A DNA stretch of 11,468 nucleotides from VGEM01 sp033764265 (GTDB lineage Bacteria > Pseudomonadota > Alphaproteobacteria > Rhodospirillales > Rhodospirillaceae): NCBI GenBank assembly GCA_033764265.1, contig JANRJB010000348.1, positions 1 to 11,468 on the forward strand. The letters run 5' to 3'. Within the stretch, counting starts at the first letter, position 1, and each line of letters starts with the position of its first letter. Position numbers and translations under genes: made by a program. This document shows positions 1 through 5,612 of this stretch, in pieces. The notes beneath the pieces are model-generated. The model searched no databases. It was given only the letters and a program-made list of their open reading frames with translations, and was not told the DNA's origin.

Positions 1-861
1 GCCGACGCCGATCGACGAATGGCCGGCGCTGTCCATCTTGATGCTGCCGCCGTTAATTAAGTTGACTGAACCATAGCCGCCGAGAGTCCCCGCGCCGATG
101 CTCAGACGCGCGCCGTTGGCTTGACCCGCGATGTCGAGCGCTGCGCCATTGCTGATTGTGAGCATCCCGTATACCGAGCCGCCGATCGTCGAGCCCGAGT
201 GAAGCGTGCCGACATGCACACTCGCGTTCTGGCCCGCCGCCGTAACTCTCGAAAGTGGGCCATCGATGTTCAAGACGGCCCGCGCCGCGGCGCCATCGCT
301 AGAGACGTTCACGAATGAATTGGCGGCCGACGACAGACTCAAGACGCCGCCGCTGCCGACGTACACCGACCCCGCGCCTGCGCCGCTGAAACGTCCGCCA
401 ACGTTGAAGTCCGAGTTCCCGGCTCCGGTCGAGTTCAAGGCCATCGCCGCGCCGTTGACGATGGACACCGCGCCCGTCCCGTTCTGCAATCCGACGCCGA
501 AGAATGCGTTTCCGGCGCTTGCGTTGGCCGTAAACGCCGCGCCATCGCTCAACGTCATGCGGCCATTAGTGCCGTTGCCGCCGACCGTTGCATGCGTGCC
601 AGGCCCATTCAGTGTTACCGAGGAACCCGCGCCGGCGATCGTAGCGATGGCGAGATTCGGCGGCGTGCTGCCGACATTGAAGAACGAACTGCCGGCCGAG
701 GTAACGTTCACATCGCTGCCACTGCCGACATTCAGCTCGGCATTGCCCGATGGAGAATACGAAGTCCCTACATCGATGCCCGAGGCAAACGCAGAGTCCG
801 TATTGGACAGGTTGAGTTGCCCGGCGAGGAGCATCGTGACAGATCCGGACCCGTTGTGGCG
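1..861 (-). repeat. Super-repeat copy 2 of the surface protein (287 residues seen, 9 of 10 rungs)
   Basis: Codons 586-872. The rungs measure 32, 32, 30, 30, 31, 32, 31, 38 and 31 residues, matching copy 1 rung for rung, including the single long 38-residue rung in eighth place. The tenth rung would lie just past the left edge. Nucleotide landmarks are offset from copy 1 by 936-939 bases (for example AGATTCGG at 1592 and 653, and CCCGA at 1682 and 746). Confidence 0.85.
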
Positions 862-2616
862 CCCGATGGTCAGCGAACTCGATTTCACCGCGGCGGCAGT
901 CATTGACGAATCGAAAATGGTCAGGGCGCCTTGACCGCCGTTCGCGCCGACATTGATGTTCGACTGCGCGGCGCTGTCGATCTGTACTTGCGCCATATGG
1001 AACACTTGCATCCTGCCGGCGCCGCCCAGCGACCCCGCGCCGATGTCAAGGCCAGAGCCATCGGTTCCGGCGTTCATCGTCAGGCTACCACCGCTGCCCA
1101 TGAACAGCTCGCCGCTGACGTTTCCTCCAGGGTTAGGCGAAGGGTTGTAGGACCCCACGTTCACATGAGTACGCTTCCCGGTCATGTCGAGCGCCGATCC
1201 GGCGCCGTCAATTCGCATGTCTGCGGAACCGACATCGGTACCGATCGTCACGCTCGCGGTTTTGGCAGTGTTCAGGACCAGTTGTCCGCCGCTGAGCAGC
1301 GCCAGCGATCCGGTGCCGCCGCCGGTGTAACGGTCGCCGACGTTGACGTCGGCATTCGCCGTGCCGGTGCCGGTCAGGTGGACCACGGCGCCCGACGAAA
1401 TCTGTGCGGCTCCCGAGCCGCCCTGGCTGCCGATGCCCAAGAAGGCGCTGTACTCGCTGGCGGTGGCATTTACGGTCGCACCGTTGATCACCTGGAGCGA
1501 GCCAGATTTACCGTCCCGTCCGGCGGTAATGTTCGCCCCGCGACCGGTCAAATTGACGTTGGACGACGCGCCAGTAATGGTCGCAATCGCCAGATTCGGC
1601 GCATCGGTGCCCACGTACAGAGACGCGTAACCGTCGCCCGAAAGGTTGACCTGTCCGCCGTCGACCGTGAACTGCGCCGAACCCGACGGCGCGTACGACG
1701 TGCCGACATTGATGTTCGCGCTCTGGCCCAGACCGGTGTTCTGCAGCGACACCACGCCGCCCGCGAGCACCGACACCGTGCCGGAGCCGTTGTTTTCGCC
1801 GATACTGATGACGTTGTAATTCTGAGACGTGGTTGCGATGGTGGCATTGTTGACGATCAGCCCGCCGAACCCGCCGTTCTGACCGACGTGAATCGTGGCG
1901 CCGTTCGCGCCGCCGTCGAGTTGAAGCACCGCACCCGCGGTGAACTGCGCAGTCCCGGTTGCGCCGGCGCCGTAGCCGATGGAGACGCCTGCGCCATTGC
2001 CCTCGACCCGGACCAGCGATGACGCGCCTGTGACGCTCAGGGATCCGGTCCCCGGACCGACATATCCGCCGCCGATATTGAGCGTTTCGCCGCCCCCGCT
2101 ATCGAGACTGTCCTCGATGACCAATGACCCGCCCGATGTGATCGCCATACTCCCGTTGCCAGAATTGCCGATCTGCACGAACTTGCCGTATACGAACGCG
2201 TCGCCGGTCGGCGTGGCGCTGGTAACCACCTTTGCGCCGTTGCCGATGCCGACGAACCCGGTGCCGCCGTTGATGCCCACCTCAAGGCTGGAACCGTTGT
2301 TCCCGCCCACGCGCCACTCGCTGCCCGGATCGAGCACGGAGACGCTGCCGTTGCCGGTCGCGCTGTTGCCGCCGACGCGGGCGCCGCCCGCTGTCATCAC
2401 GATGCTGCCGCCGTTGATTGCAACAAGTCCGCTGGCGTTGGCGCCGACCACCAGGAACGGGTCGTTGAGCGACGGATTGCCGAGCACGTCCCCCGTGGTG
2501 AAAACGCCCGCAACTGCGGGCGATGCACTCACGAGAGCGGCGGTCATCACCAGAGCGCTGGCGGACGAACACAATTGGAATTTGCGCGCACTGCGGCCCG
2601 ACAGAATCGGCTGCAT
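1..2616 (-). CDS. Large secreted beta-helical repeat protein (autotransporter / PEP-CTERM-associated repeat type), 3' end outside window
   Basis: An open frame runs from ATG at 2616 to the left edge with no stop: 872 codons, C-terminus not seen. AGGGGAG (2629-2623) lies 6 bases before the ATG. Residues 1-36 look like a signal peptide: basic start (R8, R11, K12), a hydrophobic stretch around residues 19-31, and an AVA|G cleavage site after residue 36. The rest is Gly, Ser, Ala, Asn and Val rich with almost no Cys. It is built of units of about 31 residues shaped like xVGxxxGxGxxxxxxGAxxxL. This is typical of a right-handed beta-helix and resembles the repeat shared by type V secretion and PEP-CTERM proteins (recalled family, not searched). 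Residues 274-872 form two copies of a 312-residue super-repeat. The likely role is an exported surface adhesin or matrix protein. Whether it ends in an autotransporter barrel, a PEP-CTERM anchor or a type I secretion signal cannot be told here. Long plus-strand frames over this region are antisense shadows. Confidence 0.88.
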   Translation of the reverse strand, partial: MQPILSGRSARKFQLCSSASALVMTAALVSASPAVAGVFTTGDVLGNPSLNDPFLVVGANASGLVAINGGSIVMTAGGARVGGNSATGNGSVSVLDPGSEWRVGGNNGSSLEVGINGGTGFVGIGNGAKVVTSATPTGDAFVYGKFVQIGNSGNGSMAITSGGSLVIEDSLDSGGGETLNIGGGYVGPGTGSLSVTGASSLVRVEGNGAGVSIGYGAGATGTAQFTAGAVLQLDGGANGATIHVGQNGGFGGLIVNNATIATTSQNYNVISIGENNGSGTVSVLAGGVVSLQNTGLGQSANINVGTSYAPSGSAQFTVDGGQVNLSGDGYASLYVGTDAPNLAIATITGASSNVNLTGRGANITAGRDGKSGSLQVINGATVNATASEYSAFLGIGSQGGSGAAQISSGAVVHLTGTGTANADVNVGDRYTGGGTGSLALLSGGQLVLNTAKTASVTIGTDVGSADMRIDGAGSALDMTGKRTHVNVGSYNPSPNPGGNVSGELFMGSGGSLTMNAGTDGSGLDIGAGSLGGAGRMQVFHMAQVQIDSAAQSNINVGANGGQGALTIFDSSMTAAAVKSSSLTIGRHNGSGSVTMLLAGQLNLSNTDSAFASGIDVGTSYSPSGNAELNVGSGSDVNVTSAGSSFFNVGSTPPNLAIATIAGAGSSVTLNGPGTHATVGGNGTNGRMTLSDGAAFTANASAGNAFFGVGLQNGTGAVSIVNGAAMALNSTGAGNSDFNVGGRFSGAGAGSVYVGSGGVLSLSSAANSFVNVSSDGAAARAVLNIDGPLSRVTAAGQNASVHVGTLHSGSTIGGSVYGMLTISNGAALDIAGQANGARLSIGAGTLGGYGSVNLINGGSIKMDSAGHSSIGVG
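862..1797 (-). repeat. Super-repeat copy 1 of the surface protein (312 residues, 10 rungs)
   Basis: Codons 274-585 of the surface protein. Counting rungs by their closing (V/I)G motif gives ten units of 32, 31, 30, 30, 31, 32, 29, 38, 31 and 28 residues, summing to 312. Landmarks shared with copy 2 in the same order are NNGSG / HNGSG, GTSYAPSG / GTSYSPSG, PNLAIATITGA / PNLAIATIAGA, a 38-residue long rung, and IGAGSLGG / IGAGTLGG. The DNA has diverged well beyond the amino-acid pattern, so the duplication is old rather than a recent recombination product. Confidence 0.85.
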
Positions 2617-2622
2617 CTGACA

Positions 2623-2647
2623 CTCCCCTGAGACCAAGACCCGGGGA
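2623..2647 (-). promoter_or_regulatory. Ribosome binding site of surface protein, possibly paired
   Basis: AGGGGAG (2629-2623) is the Shine-Dalgarno that fixes the ATG at 2616. Just upstream in the mRNA, UCCCC (2647-2643) is exactly complementary to the GGGGA inside it (2628-2624), with a 14-base loop. A 5-bp GC-rich stem could reduce translation, but pairing this short can occur by chance. Confidence 0.4.
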
Positions 2648-2725
2648 TAACCCTGCAATCCGCGTGCCAGATTCGTGCGAACACGCTGAATCAGCAGTAG
2701 AACAAGGCAAAACACGCGCAACTGC

Positions 2726-2760
2726 CCTGACGTAGGACGGGCGAATCGTCAGGATTTTTT
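2726..2760 (+). terminator. Hairpin followed by T6 (terminator-like on plus strand)
   Basis: CCTGACG (2726-2732) and CGTCAGG (2747-2753) are perfect 7-base arms around a 14-base loop, followed by A and TTTTTT (2755-2760). Read on the plus strand this has the form of an intrinsic terminator, though the loop is long. The only upstream plus-strand transcript would be antisense to the surface protein gene. Read on the minus strand, the same hairpin lies in the presumed 5' leader of the surface protein mRNA. Either role is possible. Confidence 0.35.
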
Positions 2761-2771
2761 ACGCATCTTTG

Positions 2772-2788
2772 TCGATGAAACGCATCGA
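2772..2788. promoter_or_regulatory. Inverted repeat, 6-5-6, possible operator
   Basis: TCGATG and CATCGA flank AAACG at 2772-2788, overlapping the candidate -10 region of the surface protein gene. It could be a repressor or activator site. Its layout equals that of the inverted repeat at 9507-9523 upstream of the LuxR-type regulator, and both contain GAA(A/C)CGCAT. Confidence 0.25.
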
Positions 2789-2814
2789 TATATCAAATAT
2801 ATGTGAATTAACAA
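2787..2814 (-). promoter_or_regulatory. Candidate promoter of the surface protein gene
   Basis: On the minus strand TTGTTA (2814-2809) and TATATC (2792-2787) are separated by 16 bases, a fair match to a housekeeping -35/-10 pair, inside the most AT-rich stretch of the window. Transcription would begin near 2780 and give a leader of about 165 bases. Other pairings in this AT-rich patch are possible. Confidence 0.3.
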
Positions 2815-2948
2815 TACCTTCCAACAAAGTATCGCAATAATTGAGTGTCGGAAATTTTTACACCACAGTGCGTGTGGAGAATTGCGTCCGCTTCACCCCA
2901 GCGACAAGGTCCGCGACGGCGTGGCGGTCGAAGCGCGGGAGTAGGTCC

Positions 2949-3587
2949 TCACTTCAGTTCGTCTTCGATCCGCTTGAAGCAGTCCGTGCAGATGCCGTGG
3001 CTGACTTCGACGTCCGACGACCCGCCCTTGCGATAGTAGTGTTCCGCCGAGACCCATTCGCGGTCGAGGCCCTTGGCGGCATCGTCGCCGCTGACGGCAT
3101 GGCAGAAACTGCACACCGTGACGATCGCGCGCCGGATTGAGTGCCGGCGCGGCGTATTGAACAATCCGAACAGATTGATCGGCGGTCGGTCCTCGATGGC
3201 GATAGTCTGAGACTGGAACAAAGCGGCGATCACCGTGTCGCCCTGCCACACCGGCGAAATCGACATGCGCATCTCGCGCCGCACAGATGGCGCATCGCAG
3301 CGGAACCGGAATTGCGTGATCTTCCGATCGCCTTCCAGAACCGCCACCAACAGTTTCCGGTAGGCATCCTTGATATGATCGCCGGAGATGAAATCGAACA
3401 GGGATTTGCCGACGATGGATGTCGCAAGAACATGGTCGCCATCGTTTGCAACGGCGAATGCATTCCAGTTGCTCTCGCCGACGGCGACGATCCGCTGGTC
3501 GCGATCGACGACGTAGGCGACCCCGTCGAGGGCATCCAAGACCATCGACGCGACGAGCGGGGACGGCGACTCCGCGGTCGAACTCAT
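2949..3587 (-). CDS. PAS-domain protein with C-terminal four-cysteine module
   Basis: 212 residues from ATG 3587 to TGA. A PAS-type fold spans about residues 15-130: LDGVAYVVDRDQRIVAVG, then W41-N-A-F, IVGKSLFDFISGD, and strands ending in ALFQSQTI. The tail (158-205) has C159-x2-C162, then W178, Y184-Y185, then SHGIC(200)-x2-C(203). This resembles the short ICxxCKxIR ... W ... SHGxCPxC motif seen at the C-terminus of many bacterial PAS/GAF sensors, probably a metal or redox site (family knowledge from memory; metal binding is inferred). There is no kinase, cyclase or DNA-binding domain and no membrane segment, so it is a cytosolic sensor or adaptor that must signal through a partner. The start is set by GAGGAGG ten bases upstream. 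It sits 15 bases after the EAL-like gene and is probably co-transcribed with it. A competing frame beginning at 3624 lacks PAS features. Confidence 0.85.
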   Translation of the reverse strand: MSSTAESPSPLVASMVLDALDGVAYVVDRDQRIVAVGESNWNAFAVANDGDHVLATSIVGKSLFDFISGDHIKDAYRKLLVAVLEGDRKITQFRFRCDAPSVRREMRMSISPVWQGDTVIAALFQSQTIAIEDRPPINLFGLFNTPRRHSIRRAIVTVCSFCHAVSGDDAAKGLDREWVSAEHYYRKGGSSDVEVSHGICTDCFKRIEDELK

Positions 3588-3597
3588 GGTCCATTCG

Positions 3598-3604
3598 CCT
3601 CCTC
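3598..3604 (-). promoter_or_regulatory. Ribosome binding site of PAS gene overlapping the upstream stop codon
   Basis: GAGGAGG (3604-3598) lies 10 bases before the PAS-gene ATG at 3587 and overlaps the TGA stop (3605-3603) of the EAL-like gene. This selects the MSSTA start over the nearer out-of-frame ATG at 3594 and suggests translational coupling of the two genes. Confidence 0.75.
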
Positions 3605-4946
3605 AAGTGCCAGAATGCTCCCACTTACGCGACGTGAAGTTGAACATGGCGGCGGCGTCATAGGGTATGACACCGCGCGGATGCTCGAGGGCCGGTGCCA
3701 CCGCCGGGCCGCAGATGTAGGAAAATCCCGCCGCCATCGCCGCCGAGAGCATGCTGAGGGAGCTGACGTCCTTCACGCTTGCGTAGACGCCGGACCGTTC
3801 GCAAATCTGAATGAATTTCTCGAACAGTGCCATCAGTCTGGCTTCATTGGTCGGCAGTTGTTCGACCTCGATGCCGACGCCGAGAATTCCCGCCGCCTTG
3901 AGACTCTTGAAATCGATGCCCGGCTCGAGCGGATTGACGAAGGCGTTCAACGCGCGCGCGCGTCCCTTCAAGTACGCCGCCGCTTCCTGCAAGCGGTAGC
4001 GCGACAGGTTGGGCGGCACGCCGCGCAATTGAAAGACGATACGGTCCTTGGACGCGCGCGCGCCATCCGAACCTGCGTCGAGATAGGCGCCGACGAATCG
4101 CGAATGATCCACGGTCGAGAAGTGGACCGGAACAACCACAAGCGCCTGCTCGCCAATACCGATCAGGCTGGTCAGGTGCTGGCAGGCATGCCGGTAGACG
4201 ACCGCGTCGAGAACCGCGGTTGCCTCATCAGTCGAGAAGAATCCGAATTCCCCGGGCAATCGTGCGGCGGCGACTGGCCGGTTGCCGTCCATGGGCGAGG
4301 CAAGATAGGCGGTGATCGCATGCGCCTTGACGTTCCATACCGGCTGGAACTTGACTTTGATCCGCTGGATCAGGCCGAGCGCCGCGGGCGTCGACAACAG
4401 TTCCTCGGATTTGGTCGCGATGTTCTTGCACATCAATTCGATGGCCTGCGAAGCGGCGCGGCGCATCTCCTTGTCATGGTCCGTCAACGTCTGGTCCGGC
4501 TTTGCGATGGCTCTCGGCCGAGCCGCGGGTTCACGACGCGTGATCGATCCCAGCGGGGCACCGCGCGTCGGCTGGGATTGACCGGGTTCGGGCGAGGCCA
4601 CATCCTTGGCGGCGGGGTTCAGCTCTTTGATCGCCCGGTACAAAATCTCCGTGATGACCGAGCAGCGCAGCGACCCGGCATCGGGCCGTAGCTTGGGCAA
4701 AACCAGATTGTAGCGACCCGGCGCGGCCACGTGCAGAAACTCGCCCGGCCGCAACTCGTTGTGGATTATTTCACGCGCCACGGTATCCGCCTTACGGATC
4801 AACGCCTCGTGCGGCTGGTATTTATGGACGATCAGGTGCTCGATATTGATCGGGTGGATATGCTCCGTCGCGGTCGAGGCGCCCGGTACGGCGGCGACAT
4901 TGGCGGACGGGAGAGCCGCTCGGTCCGAATGTGCTGTGGCAGTCAT
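3603..4946 (-). CDS. Degenerate EAL-domain protein, probably catalytically inactive
   Basis: 447 residues from ATG 4946, with GGAG (4958-4955) eight bases upstream. About residues 30-110 form an uncharacterised alpha/beta N-terminal region (INIEHLIVHKYQPHEALIRKA ... LVLPKLRPDAG); 111-155 is a Pro/Ala-rich linker. Residues 195-425 follow an EAL fold: FQPVWNVKAHAITAYLASP (200-218) aligns with the FQPIVDLxTGxIVGFEALLR opening, FQL(305-307) with the LxITE strand, the region near 355-364 with the DDFG loop, and ASVKDV ... GFSYICGPAVAP (389-418) with VAEGVE ... GxDxxQGYxxxxP. The EAL triad reads LAS, and the acidic metal-binding residues of the DDFG and AEGVE motifs are absent. By comparison with the family it should not hydrolyse c-di-GMP. 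It may still bind the nucleotide or act by protein contact (inference). No membrane segments. It is transcribed divergently from the response regulator/kinase pair and probably in one operon with the PAS gene. Confidence 0.8.
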   Translation of the reverse strand: MTATAHSDRAALPSANVAAVPGASTATEHIHPINIEHLIVHKYQPHEALIRKADTVAREIIHNELRPGEFLHVAAPGRYNLVLPKLRPDAGSLRCSVITEILYRAIKELNPAAKDVASPEPGQSQPTRGAPLGSITRREPAARPRAIAKPDQTLTDHDKEMRRAASQAIELMCKNIATKSEELLSTPAALGLIQRIKVKFQPVWNVKAHAITAYLASPMDGNRPVAAARLPGEFGFFSTDEATAVLDAVVYRHACQHLTSLIGIGEQALVVVPVHFSTVDHSRFVGAYLDAGSDGARASKDRIVFQLRGVPPNLSRYRLQEAAAYLKGRARALNAFVNPLEPGIDFKSLKAAGILGVGIEVEQLPTNEARLMALFEKFIQICERSGVYASVKDVSSLSMLSAAMAAGFSYICGPAVAPALEHPRGVIPYDAAAMFNFTSRKWEHSGT

Positions 4947-5029
4947 GTCCGATACTCCATTATGGGCGGCGCCCCCATCCCTAGGCTTACCGCCGTGCGT
5001 TACCCGACACGAAATGCCCCGAACGTCCG

Positions 5030-5115
5030 CCTTTGGCCAGGGCCTCCAAAGGAAAGTTGCGCGATCTTTGGTATGCGACAGATCGACCCGAAGGGTTGCC
5101 GACGCATACGAAAGA
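5030..5115 (+). promoter_or_regulatory. Nested inverted repeats with alternative pairings in the divergent intergenic region
   Basis: CCTTTGG (5030-5036) is complementary to CCAAAGG (5046-5052). CCAAAG (5046-5051) is also complementary to CTTTGG at 5066-5071. The segment 5065-5077 is complementary to 5103-5115 at 12 of 13 positions (one G:G mismatch), enclosing a small ACCC-GAA-GGGT hairpin at 5086-5096. The first and third elements thus compete for the second, as in attenuator-like leaders. No T-run follows, so it is not an intrinsic terminator. It could be a structured 5' leader of the regulator/kinase operon, an operator with half-sites about 37 bp apart, or a dispersed palindromic repeat. 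Confidence 0.5.
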
Positions 5116-5144
5116 GCACCTGCGCCAGACCGCTGAATAGGCGA

Positions 5145-5182
5145 AGTTCTCCCGCGGTTTGGCCCGACGCATCAGGAGAATT
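5145..5182 (+). promoter_or_regulatory. Hairpin covering the ribosome binding site of the response regulator
   Basis: The Shine-Dalgarno AGGAG (5174-5178) is well placed 9 bases before ATG 5188. AGTTCTCC (5145-5152) is complementary to GGAGAATT (5175-5182) over 8 positions, with one G-U pair in RNA, and GCG/CGC (5154-5156, 5168-5170) could add a short inner stem. Folding would hide almost the whole ribosome binding site, so translation of the regulator may be conditional (temperature, an sRNA, a protein or the upstream structure). This is inferred from pairing alone. Confidence 0.45.
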
Positions 5183-5187
5183 GCCCC

Positions 5188-5559
5188 ATGGCGCGCATCT
5201 TAGTCATCGACGACGACCCGCTGGTTGCCGCGACGTTCAAGATCATGCTGGCGAAACAGAACCACGAGCCCGTGGCGGCCGGTTCATGCCATCTGGCCTT
5301 GCAGAAACTCTCTCTCGATCGCTTCGACATGGCGTTCTGCGACATGATCATGCCGGATGTCGAAGGGCTGGAGACGATCAACCGGATCAGGAAAATCGAT
5401 CCCACCATGCCGATCATCGCGATGTCGGGCGGCGGCCGGACCGGCAAGCTCGACTTCCTGCAGATCGCCAAGAAAGCGGGCGCCAACGACATCCTGCGCA
5501 AGCCGTTTTCGGCAATTGCGTTGACCCAGGTCATTGACGCGCACATCAACCCGGCATGA
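5188..5559 (+). CDS. Single-domain response regulator (CheY-like receiver)
   Basis: 123 residues that form one receiver domain and nothing else. The acidic pocket is D8-D9-D10, the phosphoacceptor is D52 (FDMAFCDMIMPD), the switch residue is S80 (AMSGGG) and the conserved lysine is K105 followed by P106 (ILRKPF). With no output domain it should act by protein contact, as a phosphorelay intermediate, phosphate sink or allosteric regulator. It lies 53 bases upstream of the hybrid kinase on the same strand, so the kinase is the most likely phosphodonor (inference). The start is fixed by AGGAG nine bases upstream. The leader carries the unusual inverted repeats and the hairpin described separately. 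Confidence 0.93.
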   Translation: MARILVIDDDPLVAATFKIMLAKQNHEPVAAGSCHLALQKLSLDRFDMAFCDMIMPDVEGLETINRIRKIDPTMPIIAMSGGGRTGKLDFLQIAKKAGANDILRKPFSAIALTQVIDAHINPA

Positions 5560-5612
5560 GTATGGCGGAGTTACCGATGTCAGCGATTCCCTGACCCGGA
5601 AGGCGAGCCGTC

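Larger units (their letters stand above)
2617..2948. other. Intergenic control region upstream of the surface protein
   Basis: There is no credible gene here; short frames lack coding character. On the minus strand it lies between the end of the PAS gene and the start of the surface protein. About 2754-2870 is strikingly AT-rich for this window, with many TpA steps, as expected of a promoter or a target of an AT-binding silencer such as a MucR/Ros-type protein (inference). It holds a promoter candidate (2787-2814), an inverted repeat (2772-2788) and a hairpin with a T-run on the plus strand (2726-2760). About 2880-2948 returns to high GC, and I see no convincing terminator for the PAS gene in it. 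Confidence 0.6.

Noticed and set aside
1..2616. CRISPR-like or tandem DNA repeats
   Set aside because: The periodicity is at protein level with diverged codons; there are no identical short repeats with unique spacers.
206..2620. Long plus-strand open frames opposite the surface protein gene (up to 363 codons)
   Set aside because: They are Pro/Arg/Ala-rich antisense shadows of a GC-rich repeat gene, with no motif, good ribosome binding site or signal peptide. The minus-strand frame has a signal peptide and ordered repeats.
2889..2935. CGCTTC ... GAAGCG inverted repeat after the PAS gene
   Set aside because: Six-base arms 35 bases apart with no T-run are expected by chance in GC-rich DNA; not called a terminator.
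3141..4691. 516-codon plus-strand frame opposite the EAL-like and PAS genes
   Set aside because: It is rich in Arg, Gly and Asp without recognisable domains; both minus-strand genes in the same place show conserved folds and Shine-Dalgarno sites.
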